Shown piece after piece: positions 37,082 to 48,875 of a DNA stretch of 64,000 bases. The stretch lies in contig NZ_WWJT01000702.1 in the NCBI RefSeq assembly GCF_009865385.1, positions 1-64,000 on the forward strand, read 5' to 3'. Under the pieces are notes generated by a model. That model saw nothing but the letters and a program-made list of their open reading frames with translations. It searched no databases and was not told the origin of the DNA. Position 1 is the stretch's first letter; each line of letters starts with the position of its first letter. Origin of the DNA: Streptomyces sp. SID486. Its GTDB lineage: Bacteria; Actinomycetota; Actinomycetes; Streptomycetales; Streptomycetaceae. Position numbers and translations under genes: made by a program.

Positions 37082-38125
37082 TCAGCCGGCTACGCGTACG
37101 GCGAGCGCGTCGCCGATCTCGGCGGTGGAGCGGGCGGGTCCGCCGGCGCGCTCGGTCAGGTCGGCGGCGACCGCCGCGTCGATGCGGTCGGCCTCCGCGT
37201 CGTAACCGAGGTGGCGCAGCAGCAGGGCGACGGACAGGACGGTGGCGGTGGGGTCCGCCTTGCCCTGGCCCGCGATGTCCGGGGCCGAGCCGTGCACCGG
37301 CTCGAACATGGACGGGAACTCGCCACCGGGGTTGATGTTCCCGGAGGCGGCGACGCCGATGCCGCCGGAGACGGCCGCGGCGAGGTCGGTGATGATGTCG
37401 CCGAAGAGGTTGTCGGTGACGATGACGTCGAAGCGGCCGGGGTCGGTGACGAGGTAGATCGTCGCCGCGTCGACGTGGACGTAGTCGGTGGTGACCTCGG
37501 GGAACTCCTCGGCCACCCGGTTGAAGACGTTCGTCCACAGGTGCCCGGCGAAGGTCAGCACGTTGTTCTTGTGGACCAGCGTGAGCTTCTTGCGCGGGCG
37601 GGCCTGGGCACGGGCGAAGGCGTCGCGCACCACGCGCTCGACACCGAAGGCCGTGTTCACGGACACCTCGGTGGCGACCTCGTGCGCGGTGCCCTTGCGG
37701 ATCGTGCCGCCGTTGCCCGTGTACGGGCCCTCGGTGCCCTCGCGGACGACGACGAAGTCGATCTCCGGCTGGCCGGCGAGCGGGGTCGCGACACCCGGGA
37801 GCAGCTTGGACGGGCGCAGGTTGACGTGGTGGTCGAAGGCGAAGCGGAGCTTGAGCAGGAAACCGCGCTCCAGGACGCCGGACGGCACCGAGGGGTCGCC
37901 GATCGCGCCGAGCAGGATGACGTCGTGCCGCTTGAGCTGCTCCAGGTCGCCGTCGGTGAGGGTCTCACCGGTGGCGTGGTAGCGGCGGGCGCCGAAGTCG
38001 TACTCCTTGGTCTCCAGCTTCACATCCTGCGGCAGGACGGCGGAGAGGACCTTGAGACCCTCGGCCACGACCTCCTGGCCGATGCCGTCACCGGGGATCA
38101 CTGCGAGATTGATGCTGCGAGACAT
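37082..38125 (-). CDS. leuB: 3-isopropylmalate dehydrogenase
   Basis: A 347-aa isocitrate/isopropylmalate dehydrogenase family enzyme that oxidatively decarboxylates 3-isopropylmalate in leucine synthesis. Features are the opening [20 protein letters not shown], the substrate arginines in [28 protein letters not shown], metal-binding [15 protein letters not shown] and the NAD loop [16 protein letters not shown] 38125 was chosen; the upstream frame is antisense to the phosphatase gene region. It diverges from the purple acid phosphatase, with an inverted repeat at 38178-38204 between them. Confidence 0.96.
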   Translation of the reverse strand: MSRSINLAVIPGDGIGQEVVAEGLKVLSAVLPQDVKLETKEYDFGARRYHATGETLTDGDLEQLKRHDVILLGAIGDPSVPSGVLERGFLLKLRFAFDHHVNLRPSKLLPGVATPLAGQPEIDFVVVREGTEGPYTGNGGTIRKGTAHEVATEVSVNTAFGVERVVRDAFARAQARPRKKLTLVHKNNVLTFAGHLWTNVFNRVAEEFPEVTTDYVHVDAATIYLVTDPGRFDVIVTDNLFGDIITDLAAAVSGGIGVAASGNINPGGEFPSMFEPVHGSAPDIAGQGKADPTATVLSVALLLRHLGYDAEADRIDAAVAADLTERAGGPARSTAEIGDALAVRVAG

Positions 38126-38177
38126 GCCCGGCACCCTACTCTCCGTCCCATGGGATGACACGAGCCGTCCGCCATAC

Positions 38178-38204
38178 GGACACCCGGACGAGTGGCGGGT
38201 GTCC
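38178..38204. promoter_or_regulatory. 9-bp inverted repeat between leuB and the phosphatase gene
   Basis: GGACACCCG (38178-38186) and CGGGTGTCC (38196-38204) are exact complements around a 9-nt spacer in the divergent promoter region. It could be an operator for either gene; no regulator can be named. Confidence 0.45.
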
Positions 38205-38270
38205 ACCCGTTGGCCGGTGTTCACCCCTGTGTGGCACGGGAGTTGGGCTCTGGTGGGAGTATTCCCCGAC

Positions 38271-39818
38271 ATGGAGACCCCTGACGTCGGCATCCCGCAC
38301 CCGCTCGCCGAACGGCTGAGCATGGCCGAGCAGTACGAGTACCTGCGCACCCGCGTCGTCCCGCGCCGCACGCTGGTGACCGCCGGCGCGGTGGCGGGCG
38401 GCCTGCTGGCCGGCTGCGGCACCGCGTCCGCCGGCAGGCCGGACCCCGCCACCTCGCGGGCGCCCGGCTCGGCGGCCGTCCCGTTCGGCCGCCACCTCGC
38501 CTTCGGCTCCGACCCGAGGACCGGGATGCGGATCTCCTGGCAGGTGCCGTTCGCGGTGAAGCGGCCGTACGTGCGCATCGGGCTGCGCCCGGACGGCCTC
38601 GGGCACCGCGTCGCGGCCGAGCTGCGCCCGCTGCACACCCCCGCGGCCCCGGGGGTGCGTCCCGCACTGGAGCAGTACTACGTGCACGCGGCCGTGGCCG
38701 GCCTCACGCCCGGCACGACCTACTACTACGGCGTCGGCCACGACGGCTGGGACCCCACCGCCCCCGCCCACCGCGCGACCGTCACCTCCTTCCGCACGGC
38801 GCCGGCCCGCCCCGAGCGGTTCGTCTTCACCGCCTTCGGCGACCAGGGCGTGGGCCGGGCGGCACACGGCAACGACGACGTGCTGCTGCGCCGCAAGCCG
38901 GCCTTCCACCTGCACGCCGGGGACATCTGCTACGCGAACGCCAACGGAACGGGCCGGACGACGGACCACTACGACCCGGCCGTGTGGGACCTGTTCCTCA
39001 AGCAGAACGAGCCGGTCTCGCGGTCCGTGCCGTGGATGGTGACGACCGGCAACCACGACATGGAGGCCTGGTACTCCCCGGACGGTTACGGCGGCCAGTT
39101 GGCCCGCTTCTCCCTGCCGGAAACCGGCTTCGACCCGCACGGCACCCCGGGCGCGTACGCGTTCACCTACGGCAACGCCGCCTTCGTCGCGCTGGACGCC
39201 AACGACGTGTCGTACGAGATCCCGGCCAACCTCGGGCACACCGGCGGCCGGCAGACGGCCTGGCTGGACCGGACCCTGCGGCGGCTGCGCGCCACCGCCG
39301 GGATCGACTTCCTGGTCGTCTTCTTCCACCACTGCGCCTACTCCACGTCGCGGCACGCCTCGGACGGCGGTGTACGGCGGGACTGGCTGCCGCTGTTCGC
39401 GAAGCACCAGGTGGACCTCGTGATCAACGGCCACAACCACGTGTACGAGCGCACGGACGCGATCAAGGGCGGACGGGTCGGCCGGGCGGTGCCCGTGGGC
39501 GGCGCCACCGACCCCACCCGGGACGGCACGGTGTACGTCACGGCGGGCGGCGGCGGCGCGAACCTGTACCCCTTCCCCTCGGGCGCCAAGGACAGCTACG
39601 AGGGACACGTCACCCGGCACGGGGCCGTGCCGACCTTCGTCTGGAGGAAGGGCGGGGGCCGCACGCCGGAGACGGTGGAGTGGTCCCGGGTCCGCTACAC
39701 CGGCTTCTCGCTGCTCTCGGTGGAGGTACGGGCGGGCACCTCACCGCGGCTCGCGGTGTCGGCGCTGAACCAGGCCGGCCGGCGGATCGACCACTTCGAG
39801 GTGCGGCGGGGAAGGTGA
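38271..39818 (+). CDS. Tat-exported purple acid phosphatase / metallophosphoesterase, probable lipoprotein
   Basis: A 515-aa secreted phosphatase. The N-region [20 protein letters not shown] leads to a twin-arginine signal ([19 protein letters not shown]) with lipobox LLAGC (Cys49), so it is probably a Tat-exported lipoprotein. The purple acid phosphatase N-terminal Ig-like domain (about 65-155) precedes the calcineurin-like domain. Metal-site segments are [25 protein letters not shown], the FFHH pair and [10 protein letters not shown]. It should release phosphate from organic esters at the cell surface. ATG 38271 has GGGAG 10 nt upstream. It is monocistronic. Confidence 0.9.
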   Translation: METPDVGIPHPLAERLSMAEQYEYLRTRVVPRRTLVTAGAVAGGLLAGCGTASAGRPDPATSRAPGSAAVPFGRHLAFGSDPRTGMRISWQVPFAVKRPYVRIGLRPDGLGHRVAAELRPLHTPAAPGVRPALEQYYVHAAVAGLTPGTTYYYGVGHDGWDPTAPAHRATVTSFRTAPARPERFVFTAFGDQGVGRAAHGNDDVLLRRKPAFHLHAGDICYANANGTGRTTDHYDPAVWDLFLKQNEPVSRSVPWMVTTGNHDMEAWYSPDGYGGQLARFSLPETGFDPHGTPGAYAFTYGNAAFVALDANDVSYEIPANLGHTGGRQTAWLDRTLRRLRATAGIDFLVVFFHHCAYSTSRHASDGGVRRDWLPLFAKHQVDLVINGHNHVYERTDAIKGGRVGRAVPVGGATDPTRDGTVYVTAGGGGANLYPFPSGAKDSYEGHVTRHGAVPTFVWRKGGGRTPETVEWSRVRYTGFSLLSVEVRAGTSPRLAVSALNQAGRRIDHFEVRRGR

Positions 39819-39825
39819 CCGCCGC

Positions 39826-39921
39826 GGCCGGTGCTCAGTGGCAGGTCCCGGCCGATGCTCAGTGGCCGGTCCCGGCCGGTGCTCAGTGGCAAGTCCCGGC
39901 CGGTGCTCAGTGGCCGGTCTC
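39826..39921. repeat. Four 24-bp tandem repeats at the 3' end of a small gene
   Basis: Units at 39826, 39850, 39874 and 39898 follow GGCCGGTGCTCAGTGGCxxGTCCC with one or two changes each. The last unit contains the stop codon of the 43-aa gene on the minus strand, so the array is a serial copy of that gene's 3' end. Confidence 0.92.
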
Positions 39922-40038
39922 GCCGCCGTTGTCCCGGCGGTCCAGGGCGCGCTGGAGGGCGGCGGCGGCGTTCTTGCGCTCGGACTCGCCGGCGCGGGTG
40001 GTGTGGCGGACGCGGCGGCGGACGGTCGTCTCGGCCAT
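39907..40038 (-). CDS. Small 43-aa basic protein of unknown function
   Basis: A short gene reading MAETTVRRRVRHTTRAGESE and ending DRRDNGGETGH. ATG 40038 has AAGGAG 9 nt upstream, coding third positions are GC-rich, and the product is a strongly basic, mostly helical peptide. I do not recognise the family. It converges on the phosphatase gene and overlaps the last unit of a 24-bp repeat array at its stop. The LysR gene lies upstream on the same strand, about 270 nt away. A real small gene is likely because of the good ribosome site and coding-like composition, but there is no homology support. Confidence 0.6.
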   Translation of the reverse strand: MAETTVRRRVRHTTRAGESERKNAAAALQRALDRRDNGGETGH

Positions 40039-40306
40039 GGGAATCGACTCCTTCGGCAGAACGCTTCGCAAAAGCGCGGAGTACGGCGGTGACGGGTTTC
40101 GAGACTCCCCCGCTGCCCGGAAGGCGCGGGAGGTGCCCCCGGAAGGGGCGGAGCGTCGGCCGCAGGGGTTGCCTGCACGGGGCCCGGCTCACGACCGCCA
40201 TTCGCTGGATCGAGCGAGGCGTTCGGCTCCTACCAAGCTAAGGGAGCGGCCCGCGTCTGTCTGCACAATTACTCGGACTTCCTACTATCTGAGACGGCTC
40301 CCTGCG

Positions 40307-41221
40307 TCACACCGCCCTGAGCTGGGGCTTCGCGCGTTCGGAGGTACTCCCGCCGAGGGAGCGCAGAATGCGGATCAGGGCTCGAACGGCGTCCGTCGCG
40401 GCCAGTTCGGCCGTGGTCACGTAGCCGACGGCCCGGTACGGCCGCTGCGCTCCGAGGTCGGCGATCCGCACCGCGGCGGGAGCCCCGGTGAGCGAGAGCG
40501 CGGGCATGACGGCCATCCCGAGGCCGCTGCCCACCATCGCCAGCACGGCTCCGTCGTCCTCGGCGGTGACGGTCGCCGGCGGGATCCAGTCCTGGGCGGC
40601 CCACCACTCGCGGGTGTAGGAGCCGCAGTTCTCCGCCCAGTCGACGAGCGGCAGTGAGCGCGGTGCCGGGTGGCCGGCCGGGTGCACCAGGGAGTACGGC
40701 TCCCGCAGCAGCATCCCGCCGATCAGCCCCCCGGGCACGGTCTCCGGGTCGCCGAAGGTGGCGATCCCCAGGTCGGCCCGCCCGGCGGCCACCTCGCCCG
40801 CGGTGCCGGCCCCCAGTTCCCGTACCACGGTGACGGTCACCTCCACGCCGGGGTGCAGGGCGGCCAGCCGCTCCAGGGCCGGGGGCAGGAGATGGAGGGC
40901 CGCGCTGCGGAACGCGGCGATCCGCAGCCGGCCCGTGACCTCGCCGGTGTCCGCGCCCCGGACGTCGGCGGCCAGCGCCTGCAGCATGCGCAGCACGCGC
41001 CGCGCATGGGCCGCCGCCCGCTCCCCGGCCGGGGTGGGCCGGGCGCCGAACCGGCCACGTTCGAACAGCACGGCGCCCAGCTTGCGTTCGATGCCGCGGA
41101 CGGCGTGGGAGACCGCGGACTGGGTGGCCCCGAGCCGGGCGGCGGCGCTGGAGAAACCCCCCTCGTCGGCCACGGCGACGAGGACACGCAGTTCCTGCGG
41201 GGCGAGGTCGGCAGCGGCCAT
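40307..41221 (-). CDS. LysR-family transcriptional regulator
   Basis: A 304-aa LysR regulator. The N-terminal winged HTH is at about 5-65 (LRVLVAVADEGGFSSAAARLGATQSAVSHAVRGIERKLG) and the periplasmic-binding-like effector domain at about 90-290 (LRIAAFRSAALHLLPPALERL ... LREPYSLVHPAGHP). ATG 41221 has GGGAGA upstream. It diverges from the MDR-superfamily reductase at 41324 with about 100 nt between starts, the usual LysR-target layout, so that reductase is the best candidate target. The inducer is unknown. Confidence 0.92.
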   Translation of the reverse strand: MAAADLAPQELRVLVAVADEGGFSSAAARLGATQSAVSHAVRGIERKLGAVLFERGRFGARPTPAGERAAAHARRVLRMLQALAADVRGADTGEVTGRLRIAAFRSAALHLLPPALERLAALHPGVEVTVTVVRELGAGTAGEVAAGRADLGIATFGDPETVPGGLIGGMLLREPYSLVHPAGHPAPRSLPLVDWAENCGSYTREWWAAQDWIPPATVTAEDDGAVLAMVGSGLGMAVMPALSLTGAPAAVRIADLGAQRPYRAVGYVTTAELAATDAVRALIRILRSLGGSTSERAKPQLRAV

Positions 41222-41323
41222 GGGGTCTCCCACCTGCTGGTATGAGGCCGGTTCATGATCCGGCGCGTTCCATGACCGCAACCCGCTGCCCGGCCCGCGC
41301 ATTCCTGCCTACGGTCCCTTTCC

Positions 41324-42319
41324 ATGACCGAGTCCGCGCTCACCGTGCACCAGACCGCCCGCCCCACCGGCCTCCCCACGGCCGCCCACTTCCGCTTCGC
41401 CGAGACCCCGGTGCCCGAACCGGCCCCGGGCACCGCCCTGGTGGAGAACCTCTACTGGTCGGTGGACCCCTACCACCGCGAGATGATGGACGGCGACTTC
41501 GCACTGGACGCCCCGCTGGAGGGCCGCACGCTGGGCCGCGTGGTGGCGACCCGCACCTCCGCCCTGGCCGAGGGGCAGATCGTCCTGCACCGGCGGGGCT
41601 GGCGCACCCACGCGGTGGTCCGCCCCGGGGAGACCCGCCGGATCCCCCGGCACCCGGGGGTCCCGCTCTCGGCGTACCTGAGCGTGCTCGGCGGCACCGG
41701 GCTGACCGCCTACATCGCCCTCACCCGGATCGCCCGGCTGCGCGAGGGTGAGGACCTGTTCGTCTCGGGCGCGGCGGGCGGGGTGGGCACGGCGGTCGGC
41801 CGGTTCGCCCGGCTGCTCGGCGCCGGCCGGCTGACCGGCAGCACCGGGACGCCCGGGAAGGCGGCGTACCTGACGGAGCACGTCGGCTACGACGCCGCGT
41901 TCGACTACCACGCCGGCCCGGCCGCCGGCCTCCTCGCCGAGGCCGCCCCCGCCGGCATCGACGTGTTCGTCGACAACGTCGGCGGGGACCAGCTCGGCGC
42001 GGCGATCGGCGCGCTCCGGACCCGCGGCCGGGTGGTCCGGGTCGGCACGATCGGCCAGTACAACACCCCGGACGTGCCCCCGGTGCGGTTCGACCACACC
42101 GCCGTGGTGGAGAAGAGCCTGCGCATCGAGGGTTTCCTGGTGCGGGACCACGAGGACGCGCAGGAGGAGCTGTACGACTTCGCCGTGCCGCATCTGCGCA
42201 GCGGGGCGCTGGCCGCGGACGAGACCGTGGTCGACGGGTTCGAGCGGATCGTGGAGGCGTTCCTGCTGATGCTGCGCGGCGGCAACACCGGCAAGATCCT
42301 GGTCCGCGCCGGCTCCTGA
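41324..42319 (+). CDS. NADPH-dependent MDR-superfamily oxidoreductase (CurA/PTGR-like)
   Basis: A 331-aa medium-chain reductase without zinc ligands. It has an N-terminal GroES-like domain (NLYWSVDPYHREMMDG) and a Rossmann domain with VSGAAGGVGTAVGRFARLLGA, then FDYHAG, IDVFVDNVGGDQL and GRVVRVGTIGQYN. The last two are typical of the leukotriene B4 12-hydroxydehydrogenase/curcumin reductase group, which reduces alpha,beta-unsaturated ketones with NADPH. The natural substrate is not evident. It is divergent from a LysR gene that may control it and ends at a large terminator shared with pruA. Confidence 0.9.
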   Translation: MTESALTVHQTARPTGLPTAAHFRFAETPVPEPAPGTALVENLYWSVDPYHREMMDGDFALDAPLEGRTLGRVVATRTSALAEGQIVLHRRGWRTHAVVRPGETRRIPRHPGVPLSAYLSVLGGTGLTAYIALTRIARLREGEDLFVSGAAGGVGTAVGRFARLLGAGRLTGSTGTPGKAAYLTEHVGYDAAFDYHAGPAAGLLAEAAPAGIDVFVDNVGGDQLGAAIGALRTRGRVVRVGTIGQYNTPDVPPVRFDHTAVVEKSLRIEGFLVRDHEDAQEELYDFAVPHLRSGALAADETVVDGFERIVEAFLLMLRGGNTGKILVRAGS

Positions 42320-42330
42320 CCTCCGCCGGG

Positions 42331-42440
42331 TGACGCGGGCGGGCGCGTGCCACCCGGTCCGGGGGCCGATGACGCAGGCGGGCGCGTGCCACCCGGTCCT
42401 GGGGCGCCGCGCATGGGGAGGGGGCGCCGCGCATGGGAAC
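42331..42440. repeat. Two sets of short direct repeats downstream of the MDR reductase
   Basis: A 31-bp unit (TGACGCxGGCGGGCGCGTGC then CACCCGGTCC) occurs at 42331 and 42370. A 20-bp unit (GGGGCGCCGCGCATGGGxAx) follows twice at 42401 and 42421. No coding function was seen. Confidence 0.85.
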
Positions 42441-42481
42441 GGCCCGGGAAGCCCGCTCTGCTGTCGGGTTTCCCGGGCCGT
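42439..42481. terminator. Bidirectional terminator between the MDR reductase gene and pruA
   Basis: A 17-bp stem with one G-U pair (42439-42455 with 42465-42481) encloses a 9-nt loop between convergent stops. Confidence 0.9.
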
Positions 42482-42495
42482 GCTCGCGGGGCCGG

Positions 42496-44127
<1,632 letters not shown>

Positions 44128-44166
44128 GAGATCCTTGACTCCTTGTACGTGAGCGGGTGTTCGGGC

Positions 44167-45093
44167 TCAGCCCTTGGTGATCATGCTGCGGACGAAGAAG
44201 CGGAGGTTCGCCGGCTTCTCGGCCAGACGGCGCATGAAGTAGCCGTACCAGTCGGTGCCGTAGGCGGTGTAGACGCGCATGCGGTGGCCCTCGGCGGCCA
44301 GCCGCAGGTGCTCCTCGCCACGGATGCCGTACAGCATCTGGAACTCGTACTCGTCGAGCTTACGACCGGCCTTGTGGGCCAGCTCCTGGGCGATGGCGAT
44401 CAGGCGCGGGTCGTGGGACCCGATCATCGGGTAGCCCTCGCCCTCCATCAGCGTCTTCAGGATGCGCACGTAGGCCTTGTCGATCTCGTGCTTCTGCTGG
44501 TAGGCGACCTCGGCGGGCTCCTTGTAGGCGCCCTTGACGAGGCGGACGCGGCTGCCGGACTCCGCCAGGCGGCGGGCGTCGGCCTCGGTCCGGAACAGGT
44601 AGGCCTGGATGACGCAGCCGGTCTGCGGGAAGTCCTTCCGCAGCTCCTCGTGGATGGCGAACATCGAGTCCAGGGTGGTGTGGTCCTCGGCGTCCAGGGT
44701 GACCGTGGTGCCGATGGCCGCGGCGGCCTCGACGACCGGGCGGACGTTCGCGAGGGCCAGCTCGTGGCCGCCCTCCAGCGCCTGGCCGAACATGGACAGC
44801 TTGACCGACATCTCGACCCGTTCGCCGAGCTCCAGCTCCTTGAGGTGGTCGATGAGCGCCAGGTAGGCGTCACGGGCGGCGGACGCCTGCTCGGGGGTGG
44901 TGATGTCCTCGCCGACGACGTCCATCGTCAGCTCCAGGCCCTGGTCCGTCAGGTCCCTGATGATCGGGACGACGTCGGTCACGGTCTCGCCGGGGATGAA
45001 GCGGTCGACGACCTGCTTGGTGACCGGGGCCGCCGAGATCAGGCGTCGCATCCGGTCGCTGCGCGACGCGGCGAGAATCACGGGACCCAGCAC
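44167..45093 (-). CDS. putB: Proline dehydrogenase
   Basis: A 308-aa FAD-dependent proline dehydrogenase that oxidises proline to 1-pyrroline-5-carboxylate at the membrane face and passes it to PruA. The barrel holds LTMDVVGEDITTPEQA, VEMSVKLSMFGQAL, VTLDAEDHTTLDSM, RLVKGAYKEPAEVAY, MIGSHDPRLI and the Tyr/Arg-containing FQMLYGIRGEEHLRL, as in monofunctional bacterial enzymes. GTG 45093 was chosen because GGAGG sits 6 nt upstream; a longer frame to 45210 would add an unlikely N-terminus. It is first in the putB-pruA operon, divergent from a PucR-type activator gene. Confidence 0.94.
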   Translation of the reverse strand: MLGPVILAASRSDRMRRLISAAPVTKQVVDRFIPGETVTDVVPIIRDLTDQGLELTMDVVGEDITTPEQASAARDAYLALIDHLKELELGERVEMSVKLSMFGQALEGGHELALANVRPVVEAAAAIGTTVTLDAEDHTTLDSMFAIHEELRKDFPQTGCVIQAYLFRTEADARRLAESGSRVRLVKGAYKEPAEVAYQQKHEIDKAYVRILKTLMEGEGYPMIGSHDPRLIAIAQELAHKAGRKLDEYEFQMLYGIRGEEHLRLAAEGHRMRVYTAYGTDWYGYFMRRLAEKPANLRFFVRSMITKG

Positions 45094-45173
45094 GGGGCAC
45101 CTCCACAACAAGACCAAAACGAGGCCGAAACCCGACGATTCGGGTACGGCACGGAGAACCACCGTGAAACCTA

Positions 45174-45190
45174 AGGATCTCTCCGATCCT
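45174..45190. promoter_or_regulatory. Candidate operator in the proline-utilisation promoter region
   Basis: A perfect AGGATC/GATCCT inverted repeat with a 5-nt spacer lies between the divergent putB and PucR-type regulator starts. It is short, so the assignment is tentative. Confidence 0.35.
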
Positions 45191-45257
45191 CGGCCATCGA
45201 CAGCTGTCACGCATCCGTGCCCGGGATCTCAGACAGATGTATGAAGGTGGCCGGGAA

Positions 45258-46535
<1,278 letters not shown>

Positions 46536-46538
<3 letters not shown>

Positions 46539-46569
46539 CCGCACCGGCGGCCTCGCGCCGGTGCGGTCA
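46536..46569. terminator. Bidirectional terminator overlapping the PucR-type stop codon
   Basis: A perfect 14-bp stem (46536-46549 TGACCGCACCGGCG with 46556-46569) and a 6-nt loop lie between convergent genes. The left arm contains the TGA stop. Confidence 0.9.
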
Positions 46570-46572
46570 GGG

Positions 46573-47157
46573 TCAGCTCTTCGCGGCGCCCTGGATCAGC
46601 CGGCGCAGGCCCTCCGTGAGCTGCCCGGCCTCGGGCGCGGTCGCCGGCGCGAAGGACCACTGGGAGATGAGGCCCGACATCAGGACGGTGTAGAGGGCGC
46701 CCAGCGAGTCCACGGCGTCCTCCGTGACCTCGTCCTCCGGCACGTCGGCCATGAGGGCGACGAAGGCGCGTGACCCCTCCCGCTGCGCCTTCGCGAGATG
46801 GTCGCGCACCTCGGGCAGCTGGTCGCCCACGGCCACGATCTCCGCGCTGAGCCGCCAGAACGAGCCCGGCTCGCGCATGGTGGCGATGATGTTGGACCAC
46901 ATCTCCTGGAAGCGTTCCAGCGAGCCGGGCGGCGCGGTGAGCCCGGCGTGCGCCTCGCCGCCGAACGCGTCCGACATGCCCTCGACCAGGGACACGTACG
47001 CCTGGGCGAGCAGCGTGTCCTTGGAGCCGTAGTGGTAGCCGATCGAGGCGAGGTTGGTCCCCGACTCCTTGACGATGTCCCGCGCGGTCGTGCGCGCGAA
47101 GCCCTTCTCCAGCAGGCAGCGCTTGGCGCCTTCGAGCAGATCCTCACGGTGTCCCAT
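46573..47157 (-). CDS. TetR-family regulator of the adjacent exporter
   Basis: A 194-aa TetR regulator. HTH is at about 5-50 (DLLEGAKRCLLEKGFARTTARDIVKESGTNLASIGYHYGSK), followed by a helical ligand pocket. ATG 47157. It diverges from a DHA2-family exporter with 123 nt between starts, containing 13-bp tandem repeats and a short GTCCTAGAC palindrome. This is the classic repressor/drug-exporter layout. The ligand, probably an exported toxic compound, is unknown. Confidence 0.93.
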   Translation of the reverse strand: MGHREDLLEGAKRCLLEKGFARTTARDIVKESGTNLASIGYHYGSKDTLLAQAYVSLVEGMSDAFGGEAHAGLTAPPGSLERFQEMWSNIIATMREPGSFWRLSAEIVAVGDQLPEVRDHLAKAQREGSRAFVALMADVPEDEVTEDAVDSLGALYTVLMSGLISQWSFAPATAPEAGQLTEGLRRLIQGAAKS

Positions 47158-47187
47158 GCGACCACCCTACTCCGGGATTCATACAAC

Positions 47188-47226
47188 TGTCCCACACGCA
47201 TGTCCCACACGCATGTCCCATACGAA
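47188..47226. promoter_or_regulatory. 13-bp tandem repeats in the TetR/exporter promoter region
   Basis: TGTCCCACACGCA occurs at 47188 and 47201, with a third degenerate copy (TGTCCCATACGAA) at 47214. Three direct copies suggest a cooperative binding array, and GTCCTAGAC at about 47241-47249 is a second possible site. Confidence 0.6.
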
Positions 47227-47280
47227 CGACTTATACGCCCGTCCTAGACAAGCGTTTAAAACATCCGTACAGTCCTCGGC

Positions 47281-48822
47281 ATGACGAACTCGACGAGCAC
47301 CACCACCCCCGTCGGCGCCGCCGTCGCCACCCCCGCCCGCGCCGGGCGCCGCGAGTGGACCGCTCTCGGCGTGCTGATGCTGCCGCTGCTGCTGGTCTCG
47401 ATGGACGTCTCCGTCCTGTACTTCGCGACCCCCGCCATCAGCGCGGACCTGCACCCGAGCGGCACCCAGCAGCTGTGGATCTTCGACATCTACGGATTCG
47501 TCCTGGCCGGCCTGCTGATGACGATGGGTTCGCTCGGCGACCGCATCGGCCGCCGCAGGCTCCTGCTGCTGGGCGCCGCCGCCTTCGGCGGCGCCTCCCT
47601 CCTCGCGGCCTACGCGGGCAGCGCCGAGACCCTGATCGCCGCCCGCGCGGTACTCGGCATCGGCGGCGCGACCCTGATGCCGTCCACGATGGCGCTGCTG
47701 CGCACGATGTTCACCGACCCCGCCCAGCGGGCGAAGGCGATCGGCCTGTGGTCCGGAGTGATGACCGGCGGCATCGCCCTGGGCTCGGTGATGAGCGGCA
47801 TCCTGGTCGAGCACTTCTGGTGGGGTTCGGTCTTCCTCGTCAACCTGCCCGCCATGGCACTGCTGCTGCTCCTCGGCCCGGTGCTGCTGCCGGAGTCGAA
47901 GGACCCGCGGCCCGGCCGCTTCGACTGGCCGAGCGTGCCGCTGTCGATGGCCGCCGTGCTCCCCGTGATCTACGGCCTGAAGGAGATCCCCTCCGAGGGC
48001 TGGCACCCGCGGTACGCCGTCTCGGTCGCCGTCGGCCTGCTCTTCGCGGCCCTGTTCGTCCGCCGGCAGCGCACCGGTCCCTCGCCGCTGATCCCGCCGG
48101 CCCTGCTGAAGGGCCACGGCTTCACCCCGGCACTGGTGCTGAACCTCCTCGCCACCCTCGGCGTCATGGGGTCGGCCGTCTTCACCACGCAGTACCTGCA
48201 GTCGGTCCTCGGCAAGAGCCCGCTCTCGGCCGCGCTGTGGAGCCTGCTGCCGTCGGTGTTCATCGGCGCCGCCGGTCCGGTCACCACGCAGCTCGTCCAG
48301 CGGGGCGTCAACCGCGGGTACGTCGTCGCGGGCGGCTTCGCCGTCATGGCGGCCGGTTACGGGCTCATGGCCGGGGCGGGCACGGACTCCCTGTGGCTGG
48401 TGCTGGCCGGGACGGGCGTGCTGGCCTGCGGGGCGGTCGCGATCATGTCGCAGCTGACCGACCTGGCCATGAGCAGCGCCCCGGTGGAGCGCTCGGGAAC
48501 GGCCTCGTCGCTGCTGGAGACGGGCAGCGAGTTCGGGGGCGCGCTCGGCATGGCGCTCCTCGGCTCCATCGGCACGGCGGTCTACCGCCACGAGATGCCG
48601 GCCACCGCCCCGGACCAGGCCCGCGAGACCCTGGGCGGCGCCCTCGCCACGGCAGGACGGCTGCCCGGCCGGGCCGGCGGGATGCTGCTCGGCACCGCCC
48701 GGCACGCCTTCACCAGCGGCATGCAGGCGGCGATGATCGCCGGAGCCGTGCTGCTCGCGCTGGCGGCGGTGGGAGCGGCGGTGACGCTGCGCGGGACCGA
48801 GACCGGGCAGGGCGGGAAGTAG
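47281..48822 (+). CDS. DHA2-family (14-TM) MFS multidrug exporter
   Basis: A 513-aa drug:H+ antiporter. Motifs are LLVSMDVSVLYFATPAIS (TM1), LWIFDIYGFVLAGLLMTMG, the loop motif GSLGDRIGRRRLLLLGA (motif A) and ALLRTMFTDPAQRAKAIGLW; later helices follow the EmrB/SmvA pattern with SSLLETGSEFGGALGMALLG. It should export a toxic compound across the membrane under control of the divergent TetR protein. ATG 47281. It ends before a very long terminator stem shared with serA. Confidence 0.93.
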   Translation: MTNSTSTTTPVGAAVATPARAGRREWTALGVLMLPLLLVSMDVSVLYFATPAISADLHPSGTQQLWIFDIYGFVLAGLLMTMGSLGDRIGRRRLLLLGAAAFGGASLLAAYAGSAETLIAARAVLGIGGATLMPSTMALLRTMFTDPAQRAKAIGLWSGVMTGGIALGSVMSGILVEHFWWGSVFLVNLPAMALLLLLGPVLLPESKDPRPGRFDWPSVPLSMAAVLPVIYGLKEIPSEGWHPRYAVSVAVGLLFAALFVRRQRTGPSPLIPPALLKGHGFTPALVLNLLATLGVMGSAVFTTQYLQSVLGKSPLSAALWSLLPSVFIGAAGPVTTQLVQRGVNRGYVVAGGFAVMAAGYGLMAGAGTDSLWLVLAGTGVLACGAVAIMSQLTDLAMSSAPVERSGTASSLLETGSEFGGALGMALLGSIGTAVYRHEMPATAPDQARETLGGALATAGRLPGRAGGMLLGTARHAFTSGMQAAMIAGAVLLALAAVGAAVTLRGTETGQGGK

Positions 48823-48833
48823 GACCACGCGAA

Positions 48834-48875
48834 GACGCCGGACGGGCCGAGGGAGACCTCGGCCCGTCCGGCGTC
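48834..48875. terminator. Long terminator hairpin between the DHA2 exporter gene and serA
   Basis: A perfect 19-bp stem (48834-48852 with 48857-48875) with GAGA loop lies 12 nt after the exporter stop. The right arm is copied twice more downstream (see repeat at 48861). Confidence 0.9.

Noticed and set aside
40039-40306. Short reading frames between the 43-aa gene and the LysR gene
   Set aside because: None has a ribosome site or coding-like composition; the region holds only GC-rich runs and a probable promoter for the small gene.
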